Assembly (NCBI RefSeq): GCF_024204665.1
Contig: NZ_CP100355.1
Location: 62,001-126,000 of the forward strand
Origin: Natronosalvus rutilus
GTDB lineage: Archaea > Halobacteriota > Halobacteria > Halobacteriales > Natrialbaceae
DNA length: 64,000 nucleotides
Direction of reading: 5' to 3'
Part shown: positions 54,722 to 63,909 of the stretch, in pieces
Position numbering within the stretch: the first letter of the stretch is position 1
Layout of the letters: each line of letters starts with the position of its first letter
The notes under the pieces: model-generated
Seen by the model: only the letters and a program-made list of their open reading frames with translations
What the model was told of the DNA's origin: nothing
Database searches by the model: none
Program-made: the position numbers and the translations under genes

Positions 54722-57655
54722 CTATTGAACCCCCGTCGCGTACGAGTCCTCGAACAGGATCGAAAAGAGTGTTCGCTCGACCGCCCTGACGTGGTTCGAG
54801 AAGGCCGTCGGAGAGATGTCCAGCGAGTCAGCGATGGCCGAACCGGTCTGAGCTCGCGGTGTCGCGAAGAACCCGGCGTGGTAGGCCGTCCGAACCACCT
54901 CGAGTTGGCGGTCGGTGAGCGACTCCAGAACCGCGGATTCGAGGCGGGCGCCAGTCGTCGGGGGTCCGGTCCGTTCCCGGCGCGTCGCGAGCGAGGCGTC
55001 GGGGTAGGTCGATCGGACGAGGTCGTCGATCGACGCGGTTTCGACCGGACTTGGCACGTCCACGGAGAGCGTCGTGCCGTCGGGATCGGCGGTGAGTCGG
55101 CGGACGACGCCGCCGTGTTCCGCCAGCCGGGTCGCGAGCGCCAGCTCGGAGAGCGTGAGCCGAACGAGGCCACCGTCCGCGCTCGCACTCGCACTCGCGC
55201 TGACGACGTGTGCGTCCTCGACACCGGTCAGGGACGAAGCCTGGTCGACGACCGCCTCGGGCGAGCAGCCAGAGACAGTGACGAACGTCAACACGCCCGA
55301 TTCCAGGCGCTGGATACCGCCCTCGAGGTCGAGCCGGCACTCGAGGGTTCGCGCGAGGCGATCGATCGCCGTCCCCGTGTTCTCGACGTCGGCCTCGTAG
55401 GTGAGTTCCGCCACACGGCCGCCCAGCAGGGCGTGGGTTCGTTCGACCGAACCGATCGCCGAGGCGATGGTCTCGCCGAGTTCCCGGAGCACTTCGCGCG
55501 CGGTCTCGTCGAAGGCGTCGGGTCGGTCGGCGTAGACCGTCAGCGCTCCGTAGCTGAACTCGTCGTACGCGAGCGGGACGCTGGCGACGGATTGAAACCC
55601 GCGGGTCAGCGCCGGCGAGCGCCACTCCCCCGCCCGCAGGTCGTTCGCGACGTTCTCGACGACCGTCGGCGACCGGGTCTCGAGCGTGCGCGAGGTTGGC
55701 TCCGACTCCATCGAATCGGCCGCGAGGGTCTCGAGCGCGTCGAGATAGCCCTGACCGTCGCCGGCCCAGGCACGAGGCGTGATCTCGTCGGTTCGCGGGT
55801 CGAGCGACCCGATCCAGGCGAACGCGAATCGGTCGGCGTCGGTGAGGCGACCGCAGACGGCGTCCTCGATGTCGTCGCGGGTGTCGGCCCGAACGAGGTC
55901 CCGTCCGATTTCGCGGATGATCTCGTTGATGCGATCGAGCGCGCTCAGGCGCTGGTTCTGTCGCTTGAGTTCCCGATCTCGCGCCCTGAGTCGCGAATCT
56001 CGTTCGACCCGGTCGAGGGCGGCCTCGGCGGTCGCCGCCAGCAGATCAGCAACCTCGATCGTGACGTCGTCGAGCGTAACGAGGTCGGCGGTCCCGGCCA
56101 GGAAGACGCCGTGGTCGGCGAGCGGAACGATGACGCCGCTTCGAAGCCCGTCGACGGGCGAATCAGACGGGTCGAGTCCCTCGAAGACGTGCGTATCGTC
56201 CTCGACGAACGCGTTCGCGACCGCGTCGTCGGCTCCCAGCGGGATCGACTCGAGCCGGTTGCGGTCGCCGATACCGGCACGGGCCGCCGCCTCGAGCGCG
56301 TTTGCCGCCGTATCGAAGCGATAGACCGCCGCCGACGGGAGCGAGAGGACGGCCTCGACGTCGTCGACGACGCGCTGGGCGATCTCGGCCTCCGACTCGG
56401 CGTACAGGAGGGCGCGGGCCGTCTCGTGGAGCGACGTGAGCGCGCGTTCGCGCTGCTTTCGCGTGGTGACGTCGCGACAGCTAAACAGCCGGCGGCCGTC
56501 CTGGATCGAGACCTCGCGGACGTTCACGAGCAGCGCGTGCTCGTCGCCGTCCCGGTCAGTCGCCGTACACTCGACGTTCGTGAGGACGCCCCGCTCGGCG
56601 AGTGCCTCTTCGTCGTAGAACTCGCCCAGCAGGGCGTCGATGGTTCCCAGTTCGTGGATCTCCGCGGCGGTGTAGCCGAAGATGAAGTGGACGTTTGGGC
56701 AGACGTACGTGAAGCGCCCCTCCTCGTCGGTGAGCAACACCGTGTCGGTCATGTGCGCGAGCGTCACCCGGTGGAGTTCCTCCGAGCGCCGGAGTTCGCG
56801 GATCGTTTCGACGCGTTCGGTGACGTCGCGGCCGAGGACAACCACCCCCTGGTCGCCCGACTCGATCGGGTGAAACGAGAGCGCGAGCGTTCGTCCTTCG
56901 TCGTCCGGAAGCGTTCGTTTCTCGGTATTCGGACGCGAGAGCGTCACCTCTCGCTCTGCGTACGCGCCCGATCGGGCGGCCTTGAGCCCCGACTCGAGCG
57001 GGCTGACGGCCTCGAGCGCCCAGTAGCGACGATCCACGAACGAGCGGCCGACCGGATCGGCTCCCGTCTCGAAGCCTTCGCGGACTGCCGGATTGGCCTC
57101 GGCGATCGTGCCGTCGGCCTCGAGCACCCAGAGGTACGGTCCGACGTCCGGCGCGTCACCGTGGTCGCCGCTCGTCGAGACGTCGGCGACGGCGTCGAAC
57201 TGGCGAGCCCGCCGGCGAGCGTCGGACGCCGACCGCCGCCTCCCGGATTCGTCTCGGTCCTCGAGGACCGTTTTGAGCGCCTCCTCGAGGAGCGACTCCC
57301 GATCGTCGAACGGCACGTACCCGCTCGCACCCGCCGCGAGGTGCCGGCTGGCGAGGCGTTCGTCGCCGTCGACCGGTACGGTCACTACCGGACGGGACGG
57401 CCAGCGCGACCGCACGCGTTCGACGAGCGAGCACCCGTCGTCCGGCGACGTCGTCGCGTCGACGAGGACGACCGCCGGGTCGTCGCCGTCCCAGGTCGCG
57501 AGCGGAGCGTCCGAATCGGCCGTCGAAACCGCCACAGGCTCGAGTTCCGAGACCGTCGCCTCGAGAGCCGCGCGCACCGCCTCGATCCACTCCGGGGCAC
57601 CGATCAGCAGTGCCGTGTTCGGTGCGGGTTCGTCGATACCGGTACCGCGTTCCAT
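54722..57655 (-). CDS. Bat-type multi-sensor regulator (PAS-PAS-GAF-GAF-HTH_10)
   Basis: A 977-residue bacterio-opsin-activator family transcription regulator. In order: an N-terminal receiver-like domain (about 10-125) with VVLVDATTSPDD, PAS (155-270), PAS (275-400) with YVCPNVHFIFGYTAAEIHEL, GAF (405-560), linker coil LRARDRELKRQNQRLSALDR, GAF (580-745), a Bat domain (about 755-900) and the C-terminal HTH_10 helix-turn-helix (LTDRQLEVVRTAYHAGFFAT with DSLDISPTAFSNHVRAVERT). Cofactor binding in PAS or GAF cannot be read by eye. ATG 57655, about 28 bases after CTATAGT. It is divergent from the MBL-fold gene, a possible target. Confidence 0.88.
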   Translation of the reverse strand: MERGTGIDEPAPNTALLIGAPEWIEAVRAALEATVSELEPVAVSTADSDAPLATWDGDDPAVVLVDATTSPDDGCSLVERVRSRWPSRPVVTVPVDGDERLASRHLAAGASGYVPFDDRESLLEEALKTVLEDRDESGRRRSASDARRRARQFDAVADVSTSGDHGDAPDVGPYLWVLEADGTIAEANPAVREGFETGADPVGRSFVDRRYWALEAVSPLESGLKAARSGAYAEREVTLSRPNTEKRTLPDDEGRTLALSFHPIESGDQGVVVLGRDVTERVETIRELRRSEELHRVTLAHMTDTVLLTDEEGRFTYVCPNVHFIFGYTAAEIHELGTIDALLGEFYDEEALAERGVLTNVECTATDRDGDEHALLVNVREVSIQDGRRLFSCRDVTTRKQRERALTSLHETARALLYAESEAEIAQRVVDDVEAVLSLPSAAVYRFDTAANALEAAARAGIGDRNRLESIPLGADDAVANAFVEDDTHVFEGLDPSDSPVDGLRSGVIVPLADHGVFLAGTADLVTLDDVTIEVADLLAATAEAALDRVERDSRLRARDRELKRQNQRLSALDRINEIIREIGRDLVRADTRDDIEDAVCGRLTDADRFAFAWIGSLDPRTDEITPRAWAGDGQGYLDALETLAADSMESEPTSRTLETRSPTVVENVANDLRAGEWRSPALTRGFQSVASVPLAYDEFSYGALTVYADRPDAFDETAREVLRELGETIASAIGSVERTHALLGGRVAELTYEADVENTGTAIDRLARTLECRLDLEGGIQRLESGVLTFVTVSGCSPEAVVDQASSLTGVEDAHVVSASASASADGGLVRLTLSELALATRLAEHGGVVRRLTADPDGTTLSVDVPSPVETASIDDLVRSTYPDASLATRRERTGPPTTGARLESAVLESLTDRQLEVVRTAYHAGFFATPRAQTGSAIADSLDISPTAFSNHVRAVERTLFSILFEDSYATGVQ

Positions 57656-57757
57656 CGGTGGCCCTTCTCGTCGAGTCACTATAGTAGTCCGCCTGAGGGC
57701 TGTTTCAGGAACCGCCTCGAGGACAGGTTTTATCGCCCGCGACCTCGCCGTCTCCGT

Positions 57758-58714
57758 ATGGACACGGACGCAGACACGAATACGGACACGGACATCGGAG
57801 CCGTCCGCGAGGTCGACGCCGACGACTGCGCCGACCTCTACTTCGTCGACACCGGCATGTATGACACGAGCGAGTACGGCGCGGCGTACGTCCTCGACGC
57901 CGACCGTCCCGCCGTCGTCGAGACGGGCATCGGGACCAACCACGAGCGCATCCTCGAGGCGCTCGACACCATCGGAATCGATCGATCGGACCTCGAGGCC
58001 ATCGTCGTTACCCACATCCACCTGGACCACGCCGGCGGCGCCGGCTTCCTCGCCGAGGCCTGCCCGAACGCCGATGTCTACGCCCACCACGTCGGCGCCC
58101 CCCACCTGATCGATCCCGAACGCCTCGTCGCCGGGACGAAAGCCGCCGTCGGCGACCAGTGGGAGTTCTACGTCGACCCCAATCCCGTCCCCGAAGAGCG
58201 CGTCGTCGCGTTCGAAGACGGCGACGTCATCGACCTCGGGAACTACTCGCTGATCGCCCACGACGCGCCTGGCCACGCGCCCCACCAGGCCATCTTCAAG
58301 GTCCCCAAGATGGACGCCGTCTTCACCGGCGACGCCGCCGGCATTTGGGTCCCCTCACTCGAGACGATTCGCGAGACCTCCCCGCCCGCACAGTTCGATC
58401 TCGAGGGCTGCCTGGACGACCTCGAGACGATCCGCAAGATCGATCCGTCGGTCCTCCTCTACACCCACTTCGGCCCACGCGAGGTCGACGACCTGGGGGC
58501 CGCACTCGAGGCCTACGGCGACGTCCTCGAGTCGTGGGTCGGCCGGGTGGAACGAACGCGAGCGGAACTCGAGGACGACGAGGCTGTGGTCGACGCGCTT
58601 GCCGAGGGGGCCGACGAGCGATTCGTCGAGGTCTGGGGCGAGCGAAAGACGCGCGCCGAAACCGCGATGAACGCCCGCGGCGTGCTGGGCTATCTCGACT
58701 GGACGGACGCGTGA
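57758..58714 (+). CDS. Metallo-beta-lactamase fold hydrolase
   Basis: A 318-residue MBL-fold protein. Metal site: VVTHIHLDHAGGAGFLAEAC (HxHxDH), HDAPGHAPHQAIFKVP, VFTGDAAGIWVPS (Asp) and LLYTHFGPREV (His). The N-terminus has an Asp/Thr-repeat leader (MDTDADTNTDTDIG) that looks like slippage-prone low complexity. Glyoxalase II-like and flavodiiron-type proteins share the fold; with no further domain, substrate is unknown. GTTTTATCG lies about 29 bases before the ATG. The 102-base gap to the Bat-type regulator holds both promoters. Confidence 0.87.
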   Translation: MDTDADTNTDTDIGAVREVDADDCADLYFVDTGMYDTSEYGAAYVLDADRPAVVETGIGTNHERILEALDTIGIDRSDLEAIVVTHIHLDHAGGAGFLAEACPNADVYAHHVGAPHLIDPERLVAGTKAAVGDQWEFYVDPNPVPEERVVAFEDGDVIDLGNYSLIAHDAPGHAPHQAIFKVPKMDAVFTGDAAGIWVPSLETIRETSPPAQFDLEGCLDDLETIRKIDPSVLLYTHFGPREVDDLGAALEAYGDVLESWVGRVERTRAELEDDEAVVDALAEGADERFVEVWGERKTRAETAMNARGVLGYLDWTDA

Positions 58715-58762
58715 GGTCGCCCTGAAGAACGGTTCCGGCGACAACGGCCCCGGCGACTCTCG

Positions 58763-59674
58763 CTAGCTCGAGTCCGACTCTGCCTCGGTGATCGCGCTCG
58801 AAACGTCGTCGTGGGATGCCGCCTGGCTCGATTCGACGTCCTCATCCGACGGCCGGGACGACGAGGATGACGAGGACGAGGCGGGCTGTGAGGATGGATC
58901 GGGAGTCGTCGACTCGTCGGATTCGGCGTCCTCGTTCGACGCGTCCTCCGGGACGCTGGGCGGTTCGATACCGGCGAGATCCGCGGCGAGCCGACGATAG
59001 GCGACCGCAGCCGGGCTATCTGGATCGTGCACAACGAGGGGCGTTCCCGCGTATACGCTCTCGCGAACGAGCGGATCGTCCGGAATCGTGCCGAGGAGTG
59101 CCAGGTCGAGTCGGTCGGCAATCTCTTCGTAGGAGACGTCGCCCATCGGCCGGGTCCGGGTTACGATCAGCCCGGCCGTCGAACCGCCCGCCCGTTCGGT
59201 CAACTCGATGGTCTTTTTGACGTCGTGAACCGAGGCCGGTTCCGGGGTGGAGACGAGAAAGACGGCGTCGGCGAGGCCCAGCGGAAGGACAGTCTCGTGG
59301 CTCACGCCGGCGCCGACGTCGAGCAGGACGTACTCGAACTGGTCGCGAAGCGTCTCGACGACCTCCCGAAGCCCCTCGGGGCTCGTTTCAGCGTAGTCGT
59401 CGAGCCCCGTCCCGCTCGGGATCGCGACGATGTTATCGGCGAGGTTGTACGTGGCGTCTTCGATCGACGCGTTGGATGCCAGCACGTCGTGGAGCGTCGT
59501 TGACTCGGGGCTCAGGCTCACGAACCCGGCCAGGTTCGCCATGCCGAGGTCGACGTCGACGATGGCGACGCGTTTGCCAGCCTGGGCGAGGGCTGTCCCG
59601 AGATTCACCGTCGTCGTCGTCTTCCCGACACCGCCTTTTCCACTCGCGATGGCGTATACCGTCTCTTGAGACAT
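58763..59674 (-). CDS. minD: MinD-like ParA-family ATPase
   Basis: A 303-residue deviant Walker ATPase. YAIASGKGGVGKTTTTVNLG holds the deviant Walker A; VAIVDVDLGMANLAGFVSL and YVLLDVGAGVSHETVLPLGL follow. Catalytic core to about 235, then a tail of Ser, Asp and Glu (SSSSSSSSRPSDED) in place of the usual membrane-targeting amphipathic helix. Haloarchaea carry several MinD paralogues that act in positioning of archaella, pili and chemoreceptors rather than division; the symbol denotes family only. Confidence 0.88.
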   Translation of the reverse strand: MSQETVYAIASGKGGVGKTTTTVNLGTALAQAGKRVAIVDVDLGMANLAGFVSLSPESTTLHDVLASNASIEDATYNLADNIVAIPSGTGLDDYAETSPEGLREVVETLRDQFEYVLLDVGAGVSHETVLPLGLADAVFLVSTPEPASVHDVKKTIELTERAGGSTAGLIVTRTRPMGDVSYEEIADRLDLALLGTIPDDPLVRESVYAGTPLVVHDPDSPAAVAYRRLAADLAGIEPPSVPEDASNEDAESDESTTPDPSSQPASSSSSSSSRPSDEDVESSQAASHDDVSSAITEAESDSS

Positions 59675-59779
59675 ACTCGATTACTAGCCAGACAGTGTAG
59701 CGGGAGGACCTTAAATCGTGAGCACACCGCCTCGAGTCGTGTCAGTACGACTGAGTACGAGTTCTCTGATGCGCTCGAC

Positions 59780-59804
59780 GCAGGAAGCGGGAAGCAGGAA
59801 GCGG
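59780..59804. repeat. Short direct repeats upstream of the MinD-like gene
   Basis: GCAGGAAGCGG occurs twice, 14 bases apart. Shortly after, at about 59835-59878, GAGCGTCGAAAGG and GAGCGTCGAGAAGG and a third GAGCGTC follow each other. The stretch 59675-59876 contains no gene; TTTAAGG near 59711 is the probable TATA for the MinD-like gene. Confidence 0.55.
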
Positions 59805-59876
59805 TAGTCGAAAACTCGAGACGATCCGCAGGGAGCGAGCGTCGAAAGGATGTGAGCGTCGAGAAGGTCGCGAGCG

Positions 59877-61187
59877 TCAATCGAGTTCGGTCGGATCGAT
59901 CTCGGGTAGCGTGATGAGGTTCTCCCGACCGATGCGGAGTTTCTCGATCTCGTCGTCGTCGTCCATCTTCGAGAGCAACTGGGAGACCTTGGCGTTCGAC
60001 CAACCGGTCTCCTTGACGATCGAGGCCTGTTTCATCCGACCGCCGTTGCCTCGCAGGAGTCGGAGCACCCGCTCTTCGTCGCTGAGCAGGTCGGGATCGA
60101 TCCCGCCTTCGTCGTCGGGTTCCTCGACGAGGTCGTCCGGTGGGGCGGCGACGGGCGGGGTCGTCGGATCTCGCACCTCTGGTTCATCGTCCTTGAGTCG
60201 GGCGCGAACGGGGGCCGGGAGCCAGGCAGGTACCGAGGACGAACTCGAGCGCTGAGTCACGAGGTAGCCGCCGACGACGGCGACGGTGAGCAACGCGAGG
60301 GCAGCACCACCGAGGAGGACGGTCTCCGCGCCCCAGCCTTCCTCGAGCGGTTCTGAAGGCGGCGTCTCGCCGCCGGGATCGCCGGGTTCGTCGGTGTCGT
60401 CGCTCGACGATTCTCCCCGGAGCAACTCGAATTCTCGTTTGTCGCTGCCATCCTCATCGGCGAACTCCACCGGACCGTCCCAGACGAGTGCGCCATCGGA
60501 CCGTCTCGAGAAATCGCTGGGAAGCGAATGGAACCCGTAGTTGGACGGGATATCCACGACGAGTTGCTGGTCGTCGTTCAGCGCCGGGAACCAGGAGCCG
60601 TCCCCGTCCGGCGACTCGAACGCGTCACCCACGGTGATCCGACTCTCCCCGGTCGTCGCGAACGACTCCCACGTGAACGAGTAGGCGACGACCCCGATGC
60701 GGTCGGTCGACTGCTCGCCCATCGGGCCGGTTCGATTGACGTCCTCGATTCGCGGCTCGTCGTACCCGGCGTCGACGAGTGCCATCTCGCGGCCGGTCGC
60801 CTCCGAGGCCGCCTCCACGTACTGCTCGTACGCCGACGCGTCGTACCCGCCGTCGCGCTCGCCGTTGGCGACCGAGGCGGCGTACGACTGGAACGCCTCC
60901 TCGTCCTCGGCGTCCTCGAGGAGGAAGCGACTCTCGATCGTCCACCGGGCGTCGCCGCTGTCCGTGACGTTGATCTTGATTACCTGCTGCGGGTCAGCCG
61001 GCTGGAGCTGACCGCCATCGCCATCGTCGTCGCTATCGTCGTCCTGGACGGCGAGTGGTGACTGCTCGAGCGTCGGCTGCTCGTGAGCCGAGTGATCGGC
61101 AGGCGCGGTCGCGGCCACGACGCCAACACTGACGGCGGCCACGAGGAGGACCGTGAGGGCAACGACACTCGCGCGGGGAAACCGCAT
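59877..61187 (-). CDS. Membrane-anchored protein with extracellular domain and winged helix (DUF7345/DUF7343 type)
   Basis: A 436-residue protein. Signal or first helix: SVVALTVLLVAAVSVGVVAA. An extracellular part of about 260 residues follows with NVTDSGDARWTIESRFLLED and a beta-rich core. A second helix VLLGGAALALLTVAVVGGYL at about 305 leads to a cytoplasmic winged helix (about 360-425): LLSDEERVLRLLRGNGGRMK with QASIVKETGWSNAKVSQLLS. It looks like a one-protein surface sensor that may act on DNA. A GTTTTTTGCCC tract precedes the ATG by about 30 bases. The neighbouring secreted protein is divergent. Confidence 0.78.
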   Translation of the reverse strand: MRFPRASVVALTVLLVAAVSVGVVAATAPADHSAHEQPTLEQSPLAVQDDDSDDDGDGGQLQPADPQQVIKINVTDSGDARWTIESRFLLEDAEDEEAFQSYAASVANGERDGGYDASAYEQYVEAASEATGREMALVDAGYDEPRIEDVNRTGPMGEQSTDRIGVVAYSFTWESFATTGESRITVGDAFESPDGDGSWFPALNDDQQLVVDIPSNYGFHSLPSDFSRRSDGALVWDGPVEFADEDGSDKREFELLRGESSSDDTDEPGDPGGETPPSEPLEEGWGAETVLLGGAALALLTVAVVGGYLVTQRSSSSSVPAWLPAPVRARLKDDEPEVRDPTTPPVAAPPDDLVEEPDDEGGIDPDLLSDEERVLRLLRGNGGRMKQASIVKETGWSNAKVSQLLSKMDDDDEIEKLRIGRENLITLPEIDPTELD

Positions 61188-61369
61188 ACGTCTCAACGGG
61201 TATCTCCCAGGGCAAAAAACCCTTTCCATCCCCAATAAAACGTTATTTCCGCTTCTAAACTGTCTCCGACGCTCTCGAGGCGTTTCGTAACGTGGTTTCA
61301 CCTGTCGCAATGGCATACCAGTCAGGAGACGGGCGGGTTTTTGTACCAGGGGTTCTATAGCAGTGGCTA

Positions 61370-62596
61370 ATGACCAAGGCGTCCCCCGCCCTCCTGGCGT
61401 TGTTACTGGTCTGTGCCCTACCGGCGGTAACGCTGGTCGCTGCCGCTCCCGCCCCCGGGTCGTCGACCGGCACCGAGACGCAATCGACGGTCCTGACGAC
61501 CCCGCACGACTCGAACGGCCCCTTCCTCGAACTCGAGAACACGGCGAATCGACTCACCGTTCCCGAGGAGAGTAAGCGCACGTATACCTCGCCGACACAG
61601 GATTTCGGGACGGCGATCGCGTCGGCCGACGACGAGGTTCGCGCGGACGCCGGCCACTTCGCGTTCGAGCAAGCGTTCGACGAGACGACCGATCCGAACG
61701 AACGCGCCGACCTGATCGACGCATCGCGCGACAGGATGGAAGCCCGCGTGCAGGCCCTCGACGAGCGCGAGCAGCGGGCCGTCCAGGCGTACGCGAACGG
61801 TACCATCACCGAACAGGAGTTCACGCAGGTACTGTTGCGCAACTACAACGAGGCGAACGAACTGGAACAGCAGTATCGTGACCTCCTCGAGTACGCCAAT
61901 CGGGTCCCCGGATACAGTCGCAATAGCGTTCGACCCATGGCGGGAACCATCGCGACTCACCAGAGCCAGGCGCGCGCCGAAATCGCCGCCGCCTCGGCGG
62001 CAGACCGATCGCCAACAGTGACCATCGAAACGAGCGACGTTGGGTACCGACTCTCCCTGATTTCGGGCGATCGGTACTTCCAGGAGGTGGCTCGCTTCGA
62101 TCTCCGTGACCGAGACGGCGACTCCCAGTTCGGCTCGTTCTCCGCGGCCGAGAGCCACGCGGCCGAACGGTATCCGTGGGCGCAGGGCAACGCGAACTCG
62201 TACCATTTCTCTTCGACGGCCAGTCCGAACCTCTACCTGACCGAGATCTCCCACAACCACGGCGAACTGTACAGCTACATCGACGGGGCGACCGAAGCCG
62301 TCGCCCGCGAACACCAGTCGCTCGTCGTCTCGCGACTCCCGATCGAACACCAGAACACCTGGGAGCGAGACACCGTCGCGATCACCCTGAACCGAACTCC
62401 CGGAGACGGTCCCGCGGAAGTCCGCGTGACCGACCTCGAGACCGGCGAACCGGTCGAGGCGACCGTTCGTCTCGATGGCGTCGCCGTCGGACAGACGGGG
62501 AGCAACGGATACCTCTGGCTGGCGACGCCGGCAGGCGACTACGAAATCGAAGTAGAGACGGCAGACGAGACGGTGACGATCGCGCCGGCCACCTGA
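61370..62596 (+). CDS. Secreted haloarchaeal protein (DUF7096-like)
   Basis: A 408-residue exported protein: Sec signal peptide (ALLALLLVCALPAVTLVAAA, cleavage about 26), a helical region with FEQAFDETTDPNERADLIDA and ALDEREQRAVQAYANGTITE (100-190), a beta-rich domain (220-340), and a C-terminal carboxypeptidase-regulatory-like fold (EVRVTDLETGEPVEATVRLD, 355-405). I associate it with the DUF7096 family from memory. It is divergent from the membrane-anchored winged-helix gene, and the pair may belong together. Confidence 0.7.
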   Translation: MTKASPALLALLLVCALPAVTLVAAAPAPGSSTGTETQSTVLTTPHDSNGPFLELENTANRLTVPEESKRTYTSPTQDFGTAIASADDEVRADAGHFAFEQAFDETTDPNERADLIDASRDRMEARVQALDEREQRAVQAYANGTITEQEFTQVLLRNYNEANELEQQYRDLLEYANRVPGYSRNSVRPMAGTIATHQSQARAEIAAASAADRSPTVTIETSDVGYRLSLISGDRYFQEVARFDLRDRDGDSQFGSFSAAESHAAERYPWAQGNANSYHFSSTASPNLYLTEISHNHGELYSYIDGATEAVAREHQSLVVSRLPIEHQNTWERDTVAITLNRTPGDGPAEVRVTDLETGEPVEATVRLDGVAVGQTGSNGYLWLATPAGDYEIEVETADETVTIAPAT

Positions 62597-62814
62597 TACC
62601 TCGTCGCCACAGCCTTCTGTCCATCCAGTACCTCGAGAATCCCGTCGCGATAGTTCGTCGTCGATCTTCTACCTCGAGAAATCCATCCTACAGCAGGCCA
62701 GTACCACCGGAAATCGGCGCGAGCGGTGCCACATAACTCGCTGCCTCGCCGTACCGATCTCTCGTGGAACAGTCGTGCAACCATTTATATTCAATAGCGC
62801 GGCCAGGATGGCCC

Positions 62815-63345
62815 GTGTCCACGCCTCGATCCGTACCGGACGCTCGATCGGCTTCTCCGGCCGACCTGGAGAGCGGCCGCGATCGAGCCGTCAGCCCGCT
62901 CGTCGGAACGATCTTGCTCGTCGCGATCACGGTCTTGCTGGCAGCAACCGTCGCGACGGCGATGGGGTCGCTCTCGCTCGAGTCCGACTCGAGCGCCACT
63001 GCAGCCATCGAGTTCGAGGTCGACGCCGACCGGAACGAACTCGTCTTCGAGCACGCAGGTGGCGACGCACTCGACGCTCGCGACCTGACGCTCGAGGTGA
63101 CCATCGACGGCGAACCGCTCGCCCACCAGCCACCGGTGCCGTTCGTCGGGGCGACGGGGTTTCGTGGCTTTCCCTCGGGCCCGTTCAACGCCGCGACCGG
63201 TCCGACCTGGACCGTCGGCGAGCGTGCGACGATTCGCCTCGCTGCGACGAACTCGCCGGCGCTCGCTGAGGGTGCTGTCGTGCGGGTTCGTCTCATTGAT
63301 GCGGACGGGACGGTCGCGCGGGTCGTGGCCGAGGTCTGCCGATGA
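62815..63345 (+). CDS. Type IV pilin (class III signal, Pilin_N/DUF1628)
   Basis: A 176-residue pilin. After a 25-residue hydrophilic leader with GRDRAVSPLVGTILLVAITV, the class III peptidase site (RA before VSPLVG) and the N-terminal assembly helix ILLVAITVLLAATVATAMG are clear; the C-terminal part is a beta-rich head (EFEVDADRNELVFEHAGGDA). PibD processing and assembly into an adhesion pilus are expected. GTG 62815 is chosen because TTTATATT lies about 29 bases upstream. Assembly genes (PilB, PilC) are not in the window. Confidence 0.88.
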   Translation: MSTPRSVPDARSASPADLESGRDRAVSPLVGTILLVAITVLLAATVATAMGSLSLESDSSATAAIEFEVDADRNELVFEHAGGDALDARDLTLEVTIDGEPLAHQPPVPFVGATGFRGFPSGPFNAATGPTWTVGERATIRLAATNSPALAEGAVVRVRLIDADGTVARVVAEVCR

Positions 63346-63357
63346 CCACCGCGAGTT

Positions 63358-63411
63358 AGCAAACGACCCATAGCTCCAACAGTCAGCAAAAGACCCATAG
63401 CCCCAACGGTC
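63358..63411. repeat. 27-bp tandem duplication upstream of hisI
   Basis: AGCAAACGACCCATAGC-TCCAACAGTC and a second copy differ at three positions of 27. The second copy puts CCATAG about 27 bases before the hisI start, so the duplication may have doubled a promoter element. Confidence 0.75.
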
Positions 63412-63423
63412 ATCGAAGCGAGT

Positions 63424-63903
63424 ATGACCGAACCGACTCCGGCCAGAGGCGGGAGCGGCAGGACTGGCGGGGCCGACGAGACTGGCCTCGAGGGGCGGAT
63501 CGAAGTTGACTTCGGCGACGACGGCCTCGTGCCGGCCGTCGCCCAGGACGCCGACTCCGGGGCGGTGCTGATGCTCGCGTACGTCTCGCCGGCAGCGCTC
63601 GAGGCGACCCTCGAGACCAGCACGGCCCACTACTACTCGCGGAGCCGCGAAGAACTCTGGGAGAAGGGGGCGACAAGCGGCCACACCCAGTCCGTCGAGG
63701 AGGTGCGCGTCGACTGCGACGCCGACGCCCTCCTGTACCTCGTCGATCAGACCGGCGGTGCCTGTCACACCGGCCACCGGTCGTGTTTCTACCGGACGAT
63801 CGAGGGCGACAATGTCGGCGAGCGAGTGTTCGATCCGAACGCGGTTTACGACAGTGAGGACGGCAACGAAATCGGCAACGAGGACACCAGCGAGGACGAC
63901 TGA
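63424..63903 (+). CDS. hisI: Phosphoribosyl-AMP cyclohydrolase
   Basis: Third step of histidine synthesis: ring opening of phosphoribosyl-AMP. Of 159 residues, the core has [20 protein letters not shown], the zinc and Mg site [20 protein letters not shown] with [20 protein letters not shown] (Cys, Asp x-Asp) and [14 protein letters not shown] (Cys pair). The acidic N-terminal (about 20) and C-terminal (about 25) extensions are haloarchaeal. No HisE domain is fused. Confidence 0.95.
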   Translation: MTEPTPARGGSGRTGGADETGLEGRIEVDFGDDGLVPAVAQDADSGAVLMLAYVSPAALEATLETSTAHYYSRSREELWEKGATSGHTQSVEEVRVDCDADALLYLVDQTGGACHTGHRSCFYRTIEGDNVGERVFDPNAVYDSEDGNEIGNEDTSEDD

Positions 63904-63909
63904 CGAACG

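Noticed and set aside
54614-58714. Very long plus-strand open frame (over 1300 codons)
   Set aside because: Most of it is antisense to the Bat-type regulator, with Arg/Val-rich meaningless protein; only the end from 57758 is a real gene.
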